Assembly (NCBI RefSeq): GCF_001690655.1
Contig: NZ_LZHQ01000027.1
Coordinates: 62,001 to 126,000, forward strand
From: Gilliamella sp. Occ3-1
GTDB taxonomy: Bacteria > Pseudomonadota > Gammaproteobacteria > Enterobacterales > Orbaceae
DNA length: 64,000 bases
Direction: 5' to 3'
Each line of letters opens with the position of its first letter. Within the stretch, counting starts at the first letter, position 1. The notes beneath the pieces are model-generated. The model was not told where the DNA came from and ran no database searches. It saw nothing but the letters and a program-made list of their open reading frames with translations. Made by a program: the position numbers and the translations under genes. This document shows, one piece after another, positions 41,815 to 52,604 of the stretch.

Positions 41815-43929
41815 TTATTCTGCTGTTGAAGCAACTTCTGGTGTAGGTTCGACAGCATCTTTCATACTCAAACGGATTCTGCCTTGGCGGTCAATTTCTA
41901 GTACTTTAACATTCACTTCTTGACCAACTTTTAGATAATCAGCCACTTTTTCAACTCGATGTTCAGCAATTTGAGACACATGAACAAGTCCTTCTTTACC
42001 ACCAATAACCGATACAAAAGCACCAAAATCAACGATTCTTGTTACTTTACCTGTATAAATTTTACCAATTTCGACATCAGCAACTAAGTTAGTAATACGT
42101 GCCATGGCATCTTTGGCTTTATTACCATCTGAAGCGGCAATCTTAACGGTACCATCATCAGTGATTTCAATAGTAGTTCCTGTTTCTTCGGTTAAAGCCC
42201 GAATTGTTGCGCCACCTTTACCGATAATATCGCGAATTTTGTCAGGATTTACATTCATTGTATAAATACGTGGTGCAAACTCTGAAATTTCTTGGCGAGG
42301 CTTATTAATTGCTTGTTCCATTACACCTAAAATATGTAAACGAGCACCTTTAGCTTGATTAAGTGCTACTTGCATAATTTCTTTGGTTATACCTTCAATT
42401 TTGATATCCATTTGCAATGCACTTACACCTTCGCGTGTACCTGCTACTTTAAAGTCCATATCACCAAGGTGGTCTTCGTCACCAAGAATATCTGATAATA
42501 CGACAAACTGATCACCTTCTTTTACTAATCCCATTGCAATACCAGCAACAGATGATTTGATTGGTACTCCTGCATCCATAAGAGCAAGTGAAGCACCACA
42601 AACAGAAGCCATTGAAGATGAACCATTTGACTCAGTAATTTCAGACACTACTCGAACAGTATATGGAAATTCTTCACGGCTTGGCATTACAGCCGCAACA
42701 CCTCGTTTAGCTAGGCGACCATGACCAATTTCTCGGCGTTTTGGTGAGCCAACCATACCTGTTTCGCCAACAGAGTATGGAGGAAAATTGTAATGAAGTA
42801 AGAACCGTTCAGTATATTCACCAGTTAACTCATCAATGATTTGTGCGTCACGCTCTGTACCTAATGTTGCAGTAACTAGTGCCTGAGTTTCGCCGCGTGT
42901 AAACAATGCACTACCATGAGTTCTTGGTAAGACATTAGTACGGATATCAAGTGCACGAATCATATCTTTTTCACGACCATCAATACGCGGTTCACCAGCA
43001 ATAACACGCTTACGAACAATTTGACTTTCCAACTCAACAATAATATTAATCACTTCGTTTTCATCGAGTTCTTCATTTTGTTCTTTTAGTACAGCTAAAA
43101 CTTCTTCTTTAATTAAATCAATTTGAGCATAACGTGCTTGTTTTTCAGTAATACGATAAGCTTCGCCCAAACGATCTTTAGCTAGTTCAACAATGGCGTT
43201 ATATAGCACTTCATTTTTAGCCGGTGCTACCCAATCCCATTTTTCACAATTGGCTTTTTCTACAAATTCGTTAATATTATCAATAACAACTTGTTGTTGT
43301 TCATGACCAAAAACTACCGCTGCTAACATTTGATCTTCAGTAAGTAAATCAGCTTCAGATTCAACCATTAATACTGCACTTTTTGTACCCGCAACAACTA
43401 AATCTAGACGACTAGCTGCAAGCTCTTTTACTGATGGATTTAATACAAATTCATCATTAATAAAGCCAACACGTGCAGCACCAATAGGGCCGTGGAATGG
43501 AACACCAGATAAGCAAAGTGCAGCAGAAGCACCAATCATTGCGACTAGGTCAGGGCTCACCTCGGGATTAACAGAAACAACTGTTGCAATAATTTGGATT
43601 TCATTAACAAATCCTTCAGGAAATAATGGACGAAGCGGGCGGTCGATTAAACGTGCAATTAGAGTTTCACCTTCACTTGGACGACCTTCACGTTTAAAAA
43701 ATCCACCAGGAATACGCCCCGCAGCATAGGTGCGTTCTTGGTAATTAACTGTTAATGGGAAGAAGTCTTGACCTTCTTTTACTTTTTTATTTGCAACAAC
43801 CGTGACAAATACAGCAGTATCATCCATATTAACCATAACAGCTGCGGTTGCTTGACGAGCCATAATACCAGTTTCTAAAGTCACGGTATGACGACCATAT
43901 TGAAATTTTTGACATGTCGGATTAAACAA
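41815..43929 (-). CDS. pnp: Polynucleotide phosphorylase
   Basis: A 704-residue 3'-5' phosphorolytic RNase. Two RNase PH-like halves (first: [15 protein letters not shown]; second: [31 protein letters not shown]) are followed by a KH domain ([19 protein letters not shown]) and an S1 domain ([18 protein letters not shown]). It is part of the degradosome. It is downstream of rpsO with a terminator between, so it needs its own promoter or read-through. Confidence 0.97.
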   Translation of the reverse strand: MFNPTCQKFQYGRHTVTLETGIMARQATAAVMVNMDDTAVFVTVVANKKVKEGQDFFPLTVNYQERTYAAGRIPGGFFKREGRPSEGETLIARLIDRPLRPLFPEGFVNEIQIIATVVSVNPEVSPDLVAMIGASAALCLSGVPFHGPIGAARVGFINDEFVLNPSVKELAASRLDLVVAGTKSAVLMVESEADLLTEDQMLAAVVFGHEQQQVVIDNINEFVEKANCEKWDWVAPAKNEVLYNAIVELAKDRLGEAYRITEKQARYAQIDLIKEEVLAVLKEQNEELDENEVINIIVELESQIVRKRVIAGEPRIDGREKDMIRALDIRTNVLPRTHGSALFTRGETQALVTATLGTERDAQIIDELTGEYTERFLLHYNFPPYSVGETGMVGSPKRREIGHGRLAKRGVAAVMPSREEFPYTVRVVSEITESNGSSSMASVCGASLALMDAGVPIKSSVAGIAMGLVKEGDQFVVLSDILGDEDHLGDMDFKVAGTREGVSALQMDIKIEGITKEIMQVALNQAKGARLHILGVMEQAINKPRQEISEFAPRIYTMNVNPDKIRDIIGKGGATIRALTEETGTTIEITDDGTVKIAASDGNKAKDAMARITNLVADVEIGKIYTGKVTRIVDFGAFVSVIGGKEGLVHVSQIAEHRVEKVADYLKVGQEVNVKVLEIDRQGRIRLSMKDAVEPTPEVASTAE

Positions 43930-44194
43930 AATAGTGTCCTCTTGTTATTTGTTATGTTGAAGTTTGATATTTCGACAGGACGCAACATTACGCTACGCTT
44001 ATTGATACTCTCTTCAACAATGTGGGGATATATACAACAAAAAGATTATTTCACTGTCACGACTAATGACAAATCTATAAATTATAGAGCTCTCATTAGT
44101 CGCGCGAAACATGAGATATAACCTTTACTTTGTTGGCTTACATAAAATAATAATTTTTAACGCCCGATATTATATCAGAGCACCGATTTTTCAC

Positions 44195-44221
44195 AACGAA
44201 AAAGAGGCCTAAGCCTCTTTT
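44195..44221 (-). terminator. Terminator after rpsO
   Basis: AAAAGAGGC and GCCTCTTTT form a 9-bp stem around a 4-base loop, with T residues following on the minus strand. It lies 16 bp after the rpsO stop. The rest of the gap to pnp (43930-44194) shows no gene; in enterics this interval holds the pnp leader processed by RNase III. Confidence 0.88.
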
Positions 44222-44236
44222 CAAGTAGATTGTCAA

Positions 44237-44506
44237 TTAGCGACGTAAACCTAGTTTTTTAATCAATTGGTTATAACGTTCAATATCTTTACGACGTAAA
44301 TAATCTAATAATTTACGACGGCTAGACACCATACGTAATAGACCACGACGGCTGTGGTGATCTTTTTTATGCTCAGAAAAATGACCTTGTAAATCATTAA
44401 TACGTGCAGTTAAAAGAGCAACTTGAACCTCTGTTGAACCAGTGTCGTTAGTGCCACGACCATATTCGGCAACGATTTTCGCTTTAGCTTCTACAGTTAG
44501 AGACAT
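44237..44506 (-). CDS. rpsO: 30S ribosomal protein S15
   Basis: An 89-residue S15, starting [16 protein letters not shown] after a good ribosome site (AAGAGG). An upstream in-frame start at 44563 would add 19 unlikely residues. The family signature [20 protein letters not shown] and the end [12 protein letters not shown] are intact. It binds 16S rRNA early in 30S assembly. The order rpsO-pnp-nlpI-deaD follows E. coli. Confidence 0.98.
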   Translation of the reverse strand: MSLTVEAKAKIVAEYGRGTNDTGSTEVQVALLTARINDLQGHFSEHKKDHHSRRGLLRMVSSRRKLLDYLRRKDIERYNQLIKKLGLRR

Positions 44507-44655
44507 AATAAACCTCTTAAAATAAATATAAAAAATGGAATGACCGATCTCTAATTCAGACATTCCTCTGTGTCCATATAGTGAATATATGAGCGATGCA
44601 ATTATACTGAAATCTATAAAAATAGCAATTTGATTTATTTAGTTAACAGCAGTAT

Positions 44656-45579
44656 TTACTTAAGTTCAAAACCATACTCTTCTTGAATTAGTTTTTTTAG
44701 CGCCTCAATATAATTTTGAGCCGATAAGCTTAGTTGAGCCTTTTGTGATGTGATCCAGCCTATTAGGATTTTTTCTTCTACATCTAACGGTATTGATAGA
44801 ATATCAGATCCGTTTAAGTCAGCACTTAAAACCCCTGTACTAATGGTATAACCATTAAGCCCGTGCAATAGGTTAAATAAGGTTGCTCTATCACTAACGT
44901 GTATACTCTTTTTATGATAAACCGTACTTAAAATTTCTTCAGAAAAATAAAATGAGTTATACTCGCCCTGCTCAAATGAGAGATAAGGATAATCCTCTAA
45001 ATCATCTAAAGATAATAACTTCATGGATGCTAATGGATGATGAGTACTAATAAATACATGAGGATTAGCTTCAAAAAGTGGGTTAAAGGTTAATCTATGT
45101 TCTTTCAGTAACCGTAAAATCACTTTTTGATTAAAATCATTCAAATACAAGATACCAACTTCACTACGTAAATTAGCTACATCGGTGATAATATCATATG
45201 TTTTTGTTTCCCTAAGCGTAAACTCATACTCATCTGTTTGATTATTTTTAATTAAATTAACAAAAGCATTAACCGCAAAAGCGTAATGCTGAGTGGATAT
45301 ACTACATAACTGCTTAGAGGGTTCTTTTTTTGAGTAGTGCTGTTCCAATAGCTCAGCTTGATCTAGAACTTGTTTGGCATAACCTAAAAACTCAACGCCA
45401 TCAGGTGAAAGTGAAACTCCTTTAGAACTGCGCACAAAAATCTCAATACCAAATTCAGCTTCTAGATCTTTCACCGCTGTTGATAAGCTTGGCTGAGTAA
45501 TATATAAATTCTTAGCTGCTTCATTTATTGAGCCAGAACGTGCTATTTCTAAAATATAGCGTAATTGTTGAAGTTTCAT
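44656..45579 (-). CDS. LysR-family transcriptional regulator
   Basis: About 307 residues from MKLQQLRYILEIA; an upstream GTG (45600) would add seven residues, and neither start has a strong ribosome site. It has an N-terminal winged helix (SINEAAKNLYITQPSLSTAV) and an effector-binding domain. I cannot name its target. It is separated from yfcA by 228 bp that hold a copy of the 37-bp repeat, and from rpsO by 92 bp. Confidence 0.85.
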   Translation of the reverse strand: MKLQQLRYILEIARSGSINEAAKNLYITQPSLSTAVKDLEAEFGIEIFVRSSKGVSLSPDGVEFLGYAKQVLDQAELLEQHYSKKEPSKQLCSISTQHYAFAVNAFVNLIKNNQTDEYEFTLRETKTYDIITDVANLRSEVGILYLNDFNQKVILRLLKEHRLTFNPLFEANPHVFISTHHPLASMKLLSLDDLEDYPYLSFEQGEYNSFYFSEEILSTVYHKKSIHVSDRATLFNLLHGLNGYTISTGVLSADLNGSDILSIPLDVEEKILIGWITSQKAQLSLSAQNYIEALKKLIQEEYGFELK

Positions 45580-45668
45580 AATATTGGGACGAGTTAACAC
45601 AAACTATCTTATATGACACAAATATATACTAAATAATATTTAAGTGAAGTAAATATTTGTTGCTATTT

Positions 45669-45705
45669 TATACTCAAACATATAGTTACCGGAAAGTTTT
45701 TGACA
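45669..45705 (-). repeat. 37-bp dispersed intergenic repeat, copy C
   Basis: In the sense (minus) orientation it begins TGTCAAAAACTTTCCGGTAA and ends GAGTATA. It lies 102 bases after the yfcA stop and upstream of the LysR gene. It shares the ACTATA-type centre with copy D. Confidence 0.7.
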
Positions 45706-45807
45706 AAAAATTTAATACAATGAATTATGAAAGGTAAAATGTGAAGCAATAAAATTACTTTAGATATTTTAGATAAAGAAAAATGTAAACTACTAACTTA
45801 TAAGTAA

Positions 45808-46560
45808 TTAAAAAAAGTTTTCGTAAATTAATTTTATACTCATAAGGGTCGAAACTGTAATTAACATTGGTCGAATTAATTTACGACCTTTGGCGATGAC
45901 CATTTTAGCACCAAGCCTTGCTCCTATAAATTGACCAACTAACATAACCAATCCAATTGACCATATTACTTCGCCCCCTATAATAAAAAACAACAAGCTG
46001 GCCAAATTTGAGGTAAAGTTTAGTACTTTGGTATGTGCAGTCGCTTTAGTTAAATTAAAACCAGCTAACGTGATATAAGCTAACGCATAAAATGAACCAG
46101 CTCCAGGGCCAAAAAAGCCATCATAAAAACCAATACCAAAGGCAGGAATTAATGCGAATTGAATAAGTGAAAGGCGACTGTTACGGTCGTTTTCTCCAAT
46201 AGTTGGAGAAAGTAAAAAATAGAACCCAACGCTAATAGTTAAAATTGGTAATAATAATTTTAAAAAATCAGCTTGGATACGCATCACAGATAATGTTCCA
46301 ATTGCTGAACCAACAAAAGCAAAAACGATTGCCCATTTTTGTTGTTTTAAATCTACCATATGCTGCCGGATAAAATATAGGCTAGCAGAAAACGAACCAC
46401 CGCAACTTTGCAATTTATTGGTTGCCAATGCACTAGCTGGTGGCAGTCCAACAGCAAGTAATGCAGGGACAGTTAATAAACCACCCCCGCCAGCAATAGA
46501 ATCAATAAAACCAGCCAAAGCAGCAATCAGAAAAAGTAAAATAAGCAGATCATAACTCAT
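45808..46560 (-). CDS. yfcA: TSUP-family membrane transporter YfcA
   Basis: A 250-residue integral membrane protein of the TauE/SafE family with about eight hydrophobic segments. The N-terminal [19 protein letters not shown] and the internal [14 protein letters not shown] are the family's repeated signatures. Relatives export sulfonates or sulfite; the substrate here is unknown. It overlaps aroC by four bases. In E. coli mepA lies between aroC and yfcA. Confidence 0.9.
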   Translation of the reverse strand: MSYDLLILLFLIAALAGFIDSIAGGGGLLTVPALLAVGLPPASALATNKLQSCGGSFSASLYFIRQHMVDLKQQKWAIVFAFVGSAIGTLSVMRIQADFLKLLLPILTISVGFYFLLSPTIGENDRNSRLSLIQFALIPAFGIGFYDGFFGPGAGSFYALAYITLAGFNLTKATAHTKVLNFTSNLASLLFFIIGGEVIWSIGLVMLVGQFIGARLGAKMVIAKGRKLIRPMLITVSTLMSIKLIYENFF

Positions 46561-47630
46561 AATTTATTTACATCACCACATTGAGCTCGATAACGAAGGT
46601 AGTGATCCATCAGCACAATAGCAACCATTGCTTCAGCAATTGGTACAGCTCGAATGCCAACACATGGATCATGTCGACCATGTGTAGATACTTCAACGCT
46701 TTCACCCAAAATATTAACTGATTTACCTGGAATTTCTATACTAGGCGTGGGTTTAAGAGCTATACTAGCTGATATGGTTTGTCCTGAACTAATACCACCT
46801 AAAATCCCACCGGCATGATTAGATAAAAAGCCTTTAGGTGTTATTTCATCACGATTTTCGCTACCACGTTTATTCACAACAGCAAAACCATCGCCAATTT
46901 CTACACCTTTCACGGCATTAATACTCATTAGTGCATGCGCAAGATCAGCATCTAGTTTATCAAATACAGGTTCGCCAAGTCCTACTGGAATATTTTCAGC
47001 AACAATGCAAACTTTCGCACCTATTGAGTCACCCTCTTTTTTTAATGACCGAAGCAGCTGTTCAAGTGCATCTAATTTACTCTCATCTGCGCAAAAAAAT
47101 GGATTGAGTTCAACTTGTTGCCAATCTTTCAATTCACATTTTACATCACCCATCTGAGCCAAATAACCACGAATAGTAATGCCAAGCTTTTCTTGTAGAT
47201 ATTTTTTTGCAATAGCGCCGGCAGCAACTCTCATAGCCGTTTCACGAGCAGAGGAGCGACCGCCACCGCGATAATCTCGTATGCCATATTTATTTTGATA
47301 ACTGTAATCTGCATGGCTTGGTCTGAAGATATCTTTAATTTTACTATAATCTTGAGAACGTTGATCGTTATTTTCAATAAGTAAACCAATACTCGTCCCA
47401 GTTGTAACACCTTTAAATACGCCTGACAAAATTTTGACTTGATCTGCTTCTCGGCGTTGAGTTGTATAACGAGATGAGCCAGGTCTACGACGATCAAGAT
47501 CATTTTGCATGTCTGATTCTGTTAACGCAAGTCCAGGAGGAACACCATCGACAACACACCCTAATGCTACACCGTGCGATTCACCAAATGTGGTTACTTT
47601 GAATAATTTTCCGATTGAGTTTCCAGCCAT
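46557..47630 (-). CDS. aroC: Chorismate synthase
   Basis: A 357-residue enzyme of the last shikimate step, using reduced flavin. Signatures include [55 protein letters not shown] and [18 protein letters not shown]. It lies 30 bp after prmB and overlaps yfcA. Its presence implies aromatic amino acid synthesis. Confidence 0.98.
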   Translation of the reverse strand: MAGNSIGKLFKVTTFGESHGVALGCVVDGVPPGLALTESDMQNDLDRRRPGSSRYTTQRREADQVKILSGVFKGVTTGTSIGLLIENNDQRSQDYSKIKDIFRPSHADYSYQNKYGIRDYRGGGRSSARETAMRVAAGAIAKKYLQEKLGITIRGYLAQMGDVKCELKDWQQVELNPFFCADESKLDALEQLLRSLKKEGDSIGAKVCIVAENIPVGLGEPVFDKLDADLAHALMSINAVKGVEIGDGFAVVNKRGSENRDEITPKGFLSNHAGGILGGISSGQTISASIALKPTPSIEIPGKSVNILGESVEVSTHGRHDPCVGIRAVPIAEAMVAIVLMDHYLRYRAQCGDVNKL

Positions 47631-47660
47631 AATAAATTTATTCCAATGATTAAAAATAGC

Positions 47661-48554
47661 TTATTTAAAACAGTAATGATATTGAATCAGTTCTTCACGT
47701 GTGATAGAGAATACACCCAACCCACCACGTTCAAATTCTATCCAATTAAAAGGGACATCGGGATATTGTTGTTGTAAGCTAACCCAACTATTACCAACTT
47801 CACAAACTAATACACCTGCTGGTGTTAAATAATTTACCGCATCTCGTAAAATTTTTTTTACCAGATCTAAACCATCAAAGCCCGCTTCTAATGCTAATTT
47901 AGGTTCATATAAAAACTCATCTGGCAAATCACTCATATCTTCACTATCAACATAAGGCGGATTAGTGACAATCAGATCGTATTGTTTTTCAGGCACATCA
48001 TCAAATAGATCTGACAAAATAGGAGTAACTTGAAAATTCATTTCGTGCATCTCAATATTTGTTTGGGCGATATCTAATGCTTCTAATGAAATATCAGTTA
48101 TATCAACTTGAGCATCAGCAAACTCATAAGCGCAAGCAATCCCTATACAGCCACTACCAGTACATAGATCTAAAATATTTTTAGGTTCAGTTAATATTAT
48201 TTGCTCAAAATGTTTATCAATTAGTTCACCAATAGGAGAACGAGGAATTAATACACGCTCATCCACATAAAAAGCATGTCCACAAAACCAAGCTTGGTTA
48301 GTTAAATAAGGGGTTGGTACACGATCTTTTATTCGCTTTTGAATAATATCAATAATTTGACTTTTTTCATCATTAGTTAGATTTGTGGAATAAAATTCTT
48401 CAGGAATAAACAACGATAATCCTAACGTTGCTAAAATTAATTGTTTAGACTCATCAATAGGATTATCTGTACCATGACCTAAAAAGACATCTGATAGACT
48501 AAGTTGTGATGCTGTCCAGCGTATAAAGTCTTGAACTGTGCGTAAGTTTTCCAT
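47661..48554 (-). CDS. prmB: Ribosomal protein uL3 glutamine methyltransferase PrmB
   Basis: A 297-residue N5-glutamine methyltransferase. SAM-binding DLCTGSGCIGIACA is at about 129-142 and the glutamine-site motif NPPY at 198-201. An N-terminal helical domain is present. The neighbour aroC identifies it as PrmB rather than PrmC. Confidence 0.94.
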   Translation of the reverse strand: MENLRTVQDFIRWTASQLSLSDVFLGHGTDNPIDESKQLILATLGLSLFIPEEFYSTNLTNDEKSQIIDIIQKRIKDRVPTPYLTNQAWFCGHAFYVDERVLIPRSPIGELIDKHFEQIILTEPKNILDLCTGSGCIGIACAYEFADAQVDITDISLEALDIAQTNIEMHEMNFQVTPILSDLFDDVPEKQYDLIVTNPPYVDSEDMSDLPDEFLYEPKLALEAGFDGLDLVKKILRDAVNYLTPAGVLVCEVGNSWVSLQQQYPDVPFNWIEFERGGLGVFSITREELIQYHYCFK

Positions 48555-48700
48555 AAAAACTCCAAATGATTTAGGAGAGGAAGGTATTGTTTGTCATTTT
48601 AAATAACAACTATAAATTACGAACTATTTAAAATAATCTAGATAGCTAGTTTTATAGCGTTATGAACTAATGGTTCCATATTTTAATGACTAAATATTTA

Positions 48701-48788
48701 TGGCGGTGAGGAAGGGATTCGAACCCTTGATACGTTACCGTATACACACTTTCCAGGCGTGCTCCTTCAACCACTCGGACACCTCACC
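48701..48788 (-). tRNA. tRNA-Ser(GGA)
   Basis: An 88-nt class II tRNA with CCA. The acceptor GGTGAGG pairs with CCTCACC, the anticodon loop CTGGAAA gives GGA, and the variable arm is long. It stands alone between prmB and the ynhF-prc unit. Confidence 0.97.
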
Positions 48789-48859
48789 TCATTATTAGAA
48801 CCTACTTTTCAAAAGCAGGTTGCATACTATAATAGTCACTAAATAATTAATCAAGCTTT

Positions 48860-48949
48860 TTAATTCGTACAAACAATAAAACCAAATGTTGCTAAAATAA
48901 CTAACACAGCAACAGTTGTGATCAAAGAATATTTTAAATTTAAATCCAT
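48860..48949 (-). CDS. ynhF: YnhF-like small membrane protein (29 residues)
   Basis: A 29-codon ORF beginning MDLNLKYSLITTVAVLV and ending FGFIVCTN, nearly all one membrane helix. E. coli YnhF is also 29 residues and begins MSTDLKFSLVTTIIVL, so length, the DLK-SL-TT start and the helix agree. GGAG lies 10 bases before the ATG. It begins 14 bases after the prc stop, so it is probably the last gene of proQ-prc-ynhF. In E. coli ynhF is elsewhere. Function unknown. Confidence 0.72.
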   Translation of the reverse strand: MDLNLKYSLITTVAVLVILATFGFIVCTN

Positions 48950-48963
48950 TACATTATCTCCAA

Positions 48964-51048
48964 TTATTTATTAGTTTTCTCGATTGGTAAATCAAACGAA
49001 ATAACATTGTTAATAGAACTATTGTCCTCAATTTTGGAATACTTAGATGCAAAATCAAGAAGTATCTCAATGGATTCATCTAAGTAAGGATCAGGTTGTT
49101 TATAATCTTTAGGTAAATCATCTAGTTTAGTAATTGATGGTAAACCTACTTTATTTAAACGCTCGTTTGTTCTTTTTAAATCACGCTCCTCATTATTTTT
49201 TTGTTCTACTTCTCGTTTTTTCTTATTAAGCGAAACAATATATTGACGATCTTTTTTATCATTAAGTTTTTTGATATCTTCATCAAGATAAATAAATTCA
49301 GGATTATGTGAAATTCTGGTCAAATGTTGCGATTCTAAATCAGGCAACCATGGCTTAATATTGGCAATGGTCAAATAATTAGCTGACGGTATTTTATCCC
49401 AAGGTAGTGCATTATCTAAAAATTGCTCTCCGGTTTTATCAACATACTTAGTTTTATTCATTTCAATATCTGGCTCAACCCCTTTTAATTGAGTGCTATC
49501 ACCATTGATACGATAAAATTTTTGAATAGTATATTGAGCTCCCCCAAGTTCAGGCCAATTTGGATGTAGTCTTGCGTCAATTGGATAAGAGATATTACGA
49601 GAAGTTTGTACTGTTCCCTTACCATAAGTCGTTTCACCAACTATTAATGCTCGCCCATAATCTTGCATAGCGGCAGAAAATATTTCTGATGCTGATGCAC
49701 TATAACGATTAATCATAACAACAAGTGGCCCAGTGTATTCGATACCTTTATTCTTATCATTGTAAGTGATGACTTTTTGTAAATTATCACGTACCTGAAC
49801 AACTGGTCCAGTATCAATAAATAAGCCAGTTAAATTGATAACTTCGGCTAACGAACCACCGCCATTATCACGTAAATCAATAACCAAACCTTGCAAATTT
49901 TCTTTATTTGCTTCTGATAAGAGTACTTCAACTTTTTCTGTTAATCCCACATAGAAACTTGGTATTTCTATAACTCCAACTTTACCTCGCGGATTATCAA
50001 TAATCTTTAATTTTGCTTCCCTATCTTCAAAATGAATTTTATCACGAGTAAGTTCAACTACTTTTGCCTTACTATTATTACCAGCAGGTAAAATTTCTAG
50101 TTTTACAATAGTGCCTTTAGGCCCACGAATTTTATCGACAATATCATCCAATCGCCAACCAATGACATCTTCAATCGCTGAATTACTTTGACCCACTCCA
50201 ATAATTTTATCCCCGATAGTAAGTAACTTGCTTTTTTCAGCTGGTCCGCCTGTTACAAAAGACATAATCACAGTATAGTCATCTTGCTGGCTTAATGTTG
50301 CACCAATGCCTTCAAATGATAAACTCATTTCGGAATCAAAATCTCGTTTTTTACGTGGTGCTAAATAGCTAGTATGGGGATCGATTTCTCTTGCAAATGC
50401 ATTCATAAATACTTGAAAAGCATCTTCATTATTTGATTGCATTATTGTTTTTAAAACGCGATTGTAACGTTTACTTAAAACTTCACGGATCTCTTTTTCT
50501 TCTTTTCCTGATAAAGATAAGCTCAACTCATCATATTTAACACGCTTATCCCAATAAGCATTAAGTTCGCTTTCTGAAGTCGGCCAAGCAATTTTCTCAC
50601 GATTAAAATCAATTTCATCATTGGTAGAAAAATCCATAGGGCGTTTTAAAACTTCAAGAGCATATTGATAACGGTTATAACGTTTTTTCAAAAAATGATT
50701 GTAAATATCATAAGCCGTATTTAAATTGCCATCAATTAACTCTTGACCTAAAGATTCTTGCCTATTTCCAAAGCTATCAACATCACTTTGAATAAATATA
50801 GCTTTATTACTATCTAATAATTTGAAATAGCGATCAAAAATCTGAGCAGAAAAAGCACTATCCAAAACAAAATTACGATAATGTGATTGAGTAAAAAAAT
50901 TCGTTACACGTTTGGCAACAACTTGGTGGATATCATCTTGCTTTAGAACTGGTATTTGTTCACTAGCTTGCGGTTTCGCATGAACATTTTGACTAAAAAT
51001 ACCCAAAATAAGGCTAAATGTAATAATACCATTGAGTAATTTATTCAT
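48964..51048 (-). CDS. prc: Tail-specific periplasmic protease Prc
   Basis: A 694-residue protease with an N-terminal signal (ITFSLILGIFSQNVHA), a PDZ domain (EGIGATLSQQDDYTVIMS), and the Ser-Lys dyad in the segments NRYSASASEIFSAAMQDYG and VGETTYGKGTVQTS. A C-terminal DUF3340-type region follows. It degrades lipid-anchored and tagged periplasmic proteins, in E. coli with NlpI. It lies 9 bp after proQ as in E. coli. Confidence 0.96.
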   Translation of the reverse strand: MNKLLNGIITFSLILGIFSQNVHAKPQASEQIPVLKQDDIHQVVAKRVTNFFTQSHYRNFVLDSAFSAQIFDRYFKLLDSNKAIFIQSDVDSFGNRQESLGQELIDGNLNTAYDIYNHFLKKRYNRYQYALEVLKRPMDFSTNDEIDFNREKIAWPTSESELNAYWDKRVKYDELSLSLSGKEEKEIREVLSKRYNRVLKTIMQSNNEDAFQVFMNAFAREIDPHTSYLAPRKKRDFDSEMSLSFEGIGATLSQQDDYTVIMSFVTGGPAEKSKLLTIGDKIIGVGQSNSAIEDVIGWRLDDIVDKIRGPKGTIVKLEILPAGNNSKAKVVELTRDKIHFEDREAKLKIIDNPRGKVGVIEIPSFYVGLTEKVEVLLSEANKENLQGLVIDLRDNGGGSLAEVINLTGLFIDTGPVVQVRDNLQKVITYNDKNKGIEYTGPLVVMINRYSASASEIFSAAMQDYGRALIVGETTYGKGTVQTSRNISYPIDARLHPNWPELGGAQYTIQKFYRINGDSTQLKGVEPDIEMNKTKYVDKTGEQFLDNALPWDKIPSANYLTIANIKPWLPDLESQHLTRISHNPEFIYLDEDIKKLNDKKDRQYIVSLNKKKREVEQKNNEERDLKRTNERLNKVGLPSITKLDDLPKDYKQPDPYLDESIEILLDFASKYSKIEDNSSINNVISFDLPIEKTNK

Positions 51049-51057
51049 TTAAATTCT

Positions 51058-51606
51058 CTACTTATTGATAATATGTTCAGGTTTGACTGTTAACTCCATG
51101 CCAGCACCAACCTTTACCTTAATATGCTCTTTTTCGATATTAATGACTTGTACTTTTATAGGTTTATTTCCTACTACAACTTTAACAAAATCACCAATTT
51201 TTAAAATTTTAGATTTTTTAGGAAGCATACGAGTAGCTTTACGTTTTTCTTTTTCGCGTTCTTTAAAACGCTCTTTAGCTTTTTCTTTGCTCTCTTTCAA
51301 CTGTTGTTGCGCATGATCCATCTGTTCTTGGTTGATGACTTCAGTAGGATTACCATCTAAATCTACACGATTGACTCCTTTTTTTATACTGTATAAGTAA
51401 CGCCAACTCATTGTATACGAACGAAGTGCAGCACGGAGTTTTGTTTTACTAAGTTCGTCATTACCTTCCAAACGAGAAATAATATCTTGAAAAATTCCAA
51501 TCTTTAATGGTTTTGCCTCGCCTTCAAGGGTAAAACAATTTGGGAACTGTTGAGCTAAATAAGCAATAATCTCTTTACTATTTGTTAATTGAAACTGTCT
51601 TTCCAT
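51058..51606 (-). CDS. proQ: RNA chaperone ProQ
   Basis: A 182-residue protein with an N-terminal FinO domain ([22 protein letters not shown], then [14 protein letters not shown]), a Lys/Glu-rich linker, and a C-terminal Tudor-like domain ([18 protein letters not shown]). It binds small RNAs and mRNA 3' ends. It is shorter than E. coli ProQ (232), mainly in the linker. First gene of proQ-prc-ynhF. Confidence 0.95.
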   Translation of the reverse strand: MERQFQLTNSKEIIAYLAQQFPNCFTLEGEAKPLKIGIFQDIISRLEGNDELSKTKLRAALRSYTMSWRYLYSIKKGVNRVDLDGNPTEVINQEQMDHAQQQLKESKEKAKERFKEREKEKRKATRMLPKKSKILKIGDFVKVVVGNKPIKVQVINIEKEHIKVKVGAGMELTVKPEHIINK

Positions 51607-51670
51607 CGGTTTATTCCATAGTAACTAAATTTTACAGGCGTTAAAGTATATCTCAGCTTATATAATAACA

Positions 51671-52027
51671 CTAATTATCTTTTTTTTGTTGATTAATAAA
51701 AGTAATAAAATCTTTGATACCATTTCGCATTAACCACGAAGTAACAACAGATTTTTCTTCTTCGGATAACTGTTCAAATGCAGTCATCCATAGTTGCAAA
51801 GGCTCGACCGGAGAAACAACATAAGTAGCACTTTCTTCTTCAATATATAATGCCTTTTTGACATTATGGGGTAAACTACCTATATGATATTCTAAAGCTT
51901 TACCTCGAACACCTACTCTTTTTCGAGCAGTCCAATTTTCAGCCCTTGCTTTGCGATTAACCCCTTGTATCGTTGATGGCATCCCTACAATATTTGATAG
52001 CTCCTTTGACGAGAACCACTCTTTCAT
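51671..52027 (-). CDS. MuA N-terminal-like DNA-binding protein
   Basis: A 118-residue protein whose first 60 residues (KEWFSSKELSNIVGMPSTIQG, split KEWFSSKELS and NIVGMPSTIQG; then RKRVGVRGKALEYHIGSLP) match the winged-helix DNA-binding domain of phage Mu transposase and Mu-type repressors (HTH_Tnp_Mu_1). The transposase core is absent. The C-terminal half (LSEEEKSVVTSWLMRNG) is helical. It is divergent from an SfsB/Ner-like regulator. Probably a domesticated phage regulator. Confidence 0.75.
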   Translation of the reverse strand: MKEWFSSKELSNIVGMPSTIQGVNRKARAENWTARKRVGVRGKALEYHIGSLPHNVKKALYIEEESATYVVSPVEPLQLWMTAFEQLSEEEKSVVTSWLMRNGIKDFITFINQQKKDN

Positions 52028-52104
52028 TTTTACTATCCCACTTCAACACAATAAGAAAAAATTACAGAAATTAAAGAAACTTTGATATAATAAATAAGAA
52101 ATAA

Positions 52105-52120
52105 AAATTATTAATAATTT
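52105..52120. promoter_or_regulatory. 16-bp palindrome between the divergent regulators
   Basis: AAATTATTAATAATTT is a perfect palindrome in the 188-bp region between the MuA-N-like and SfsB-like genes. It could be an operator for either, but the surroundings are so A/T-rich that chance is possible. Confidence 0.3.
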
Positions 52121-52215
52121 ATTAATAACTAAAGTTCAATTATAAACTTACACGTTTTAGTAAAATAAGAGCATAACATAGATATACAAGGTTATAAACT
52201 AAGAGGAAATAAAAA

Positions 52216-52479
52216 ATGAAAATAAAGTCTAATGATTGGCATCCTGCAGACATTATTGCTGCCCTAAAAAAGAAAGGAACAACACTTGCAGATCTATCAC
52301 GCAAATCAGGTTTAAGCTCATCAACGCTTAGCAATGCATTAGTTAGACCATGGACAAAAGGAGAGGTTATTATTGCAAAAGAGCTTAATTTAGAACCTCA
52401 TGAAATTTGGCCGAGTCGTTATATTAATTCAAGTACAAATCAACCAATAAAACGTGTGCTACGACAGAACAAGAAATAA
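52216..52479 (+). CDS. sfsB: Ner/SfsB-family helix-turn-helix regulator
   Basis: An 87-residue protein with DWHPADIIAALKKKGTTLAD, LSSSTLSNALVRPW and EIWPSRY, close to E. coli SfsB (Nlp) and to the phage Mu Ner repressor. Residues 10-70 form the helix-turn-helix core. AGAGGAAAT precedes the ATG. E. coli SfsB affects maltose gene expression. It is divergent from the MuA-N-like gene. Confidence 0.88.
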   Translation: MKIKSNDWHPADIIAALKKKGTTLADLSRKSGLSSSTLSNALVRPWTKGEVIIAKELNLEPHEIWPSRYINSSTNQPIKRVLRQNKK

Positions 52480-52604
52480 TTTTTGGTTAATATATAATTT
52501 ACAAAAAGAAATAATGAAGAAAATATAGAAAATTAAAGAAATAAAATAGGCACTTTTTTTCTTTTTAGTATTAAAGACTCTATCCTAATTGAATATTGCT
52601 TTAT

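Noticed and set aside
43930..44236. Plus-strand ORF in the rpsO-pnp gap
   Set aside because: It has no ribosome site and no recognisable product, and it lies opposite the expected pnp leader.
44504..44563. Longer N-terminus for S15 (start at 44563)
   Set aside because: The extra 19 residues are not part of the S15 family, and the strong ribosome site belongs to the start at 44506.
52105..52120. The 16-bp A/T palindrome as a proven operator
   Set aside because: The surroundings are almost pure A/T, so such palindromes arise by chance; kept only as a low-confidence feature.
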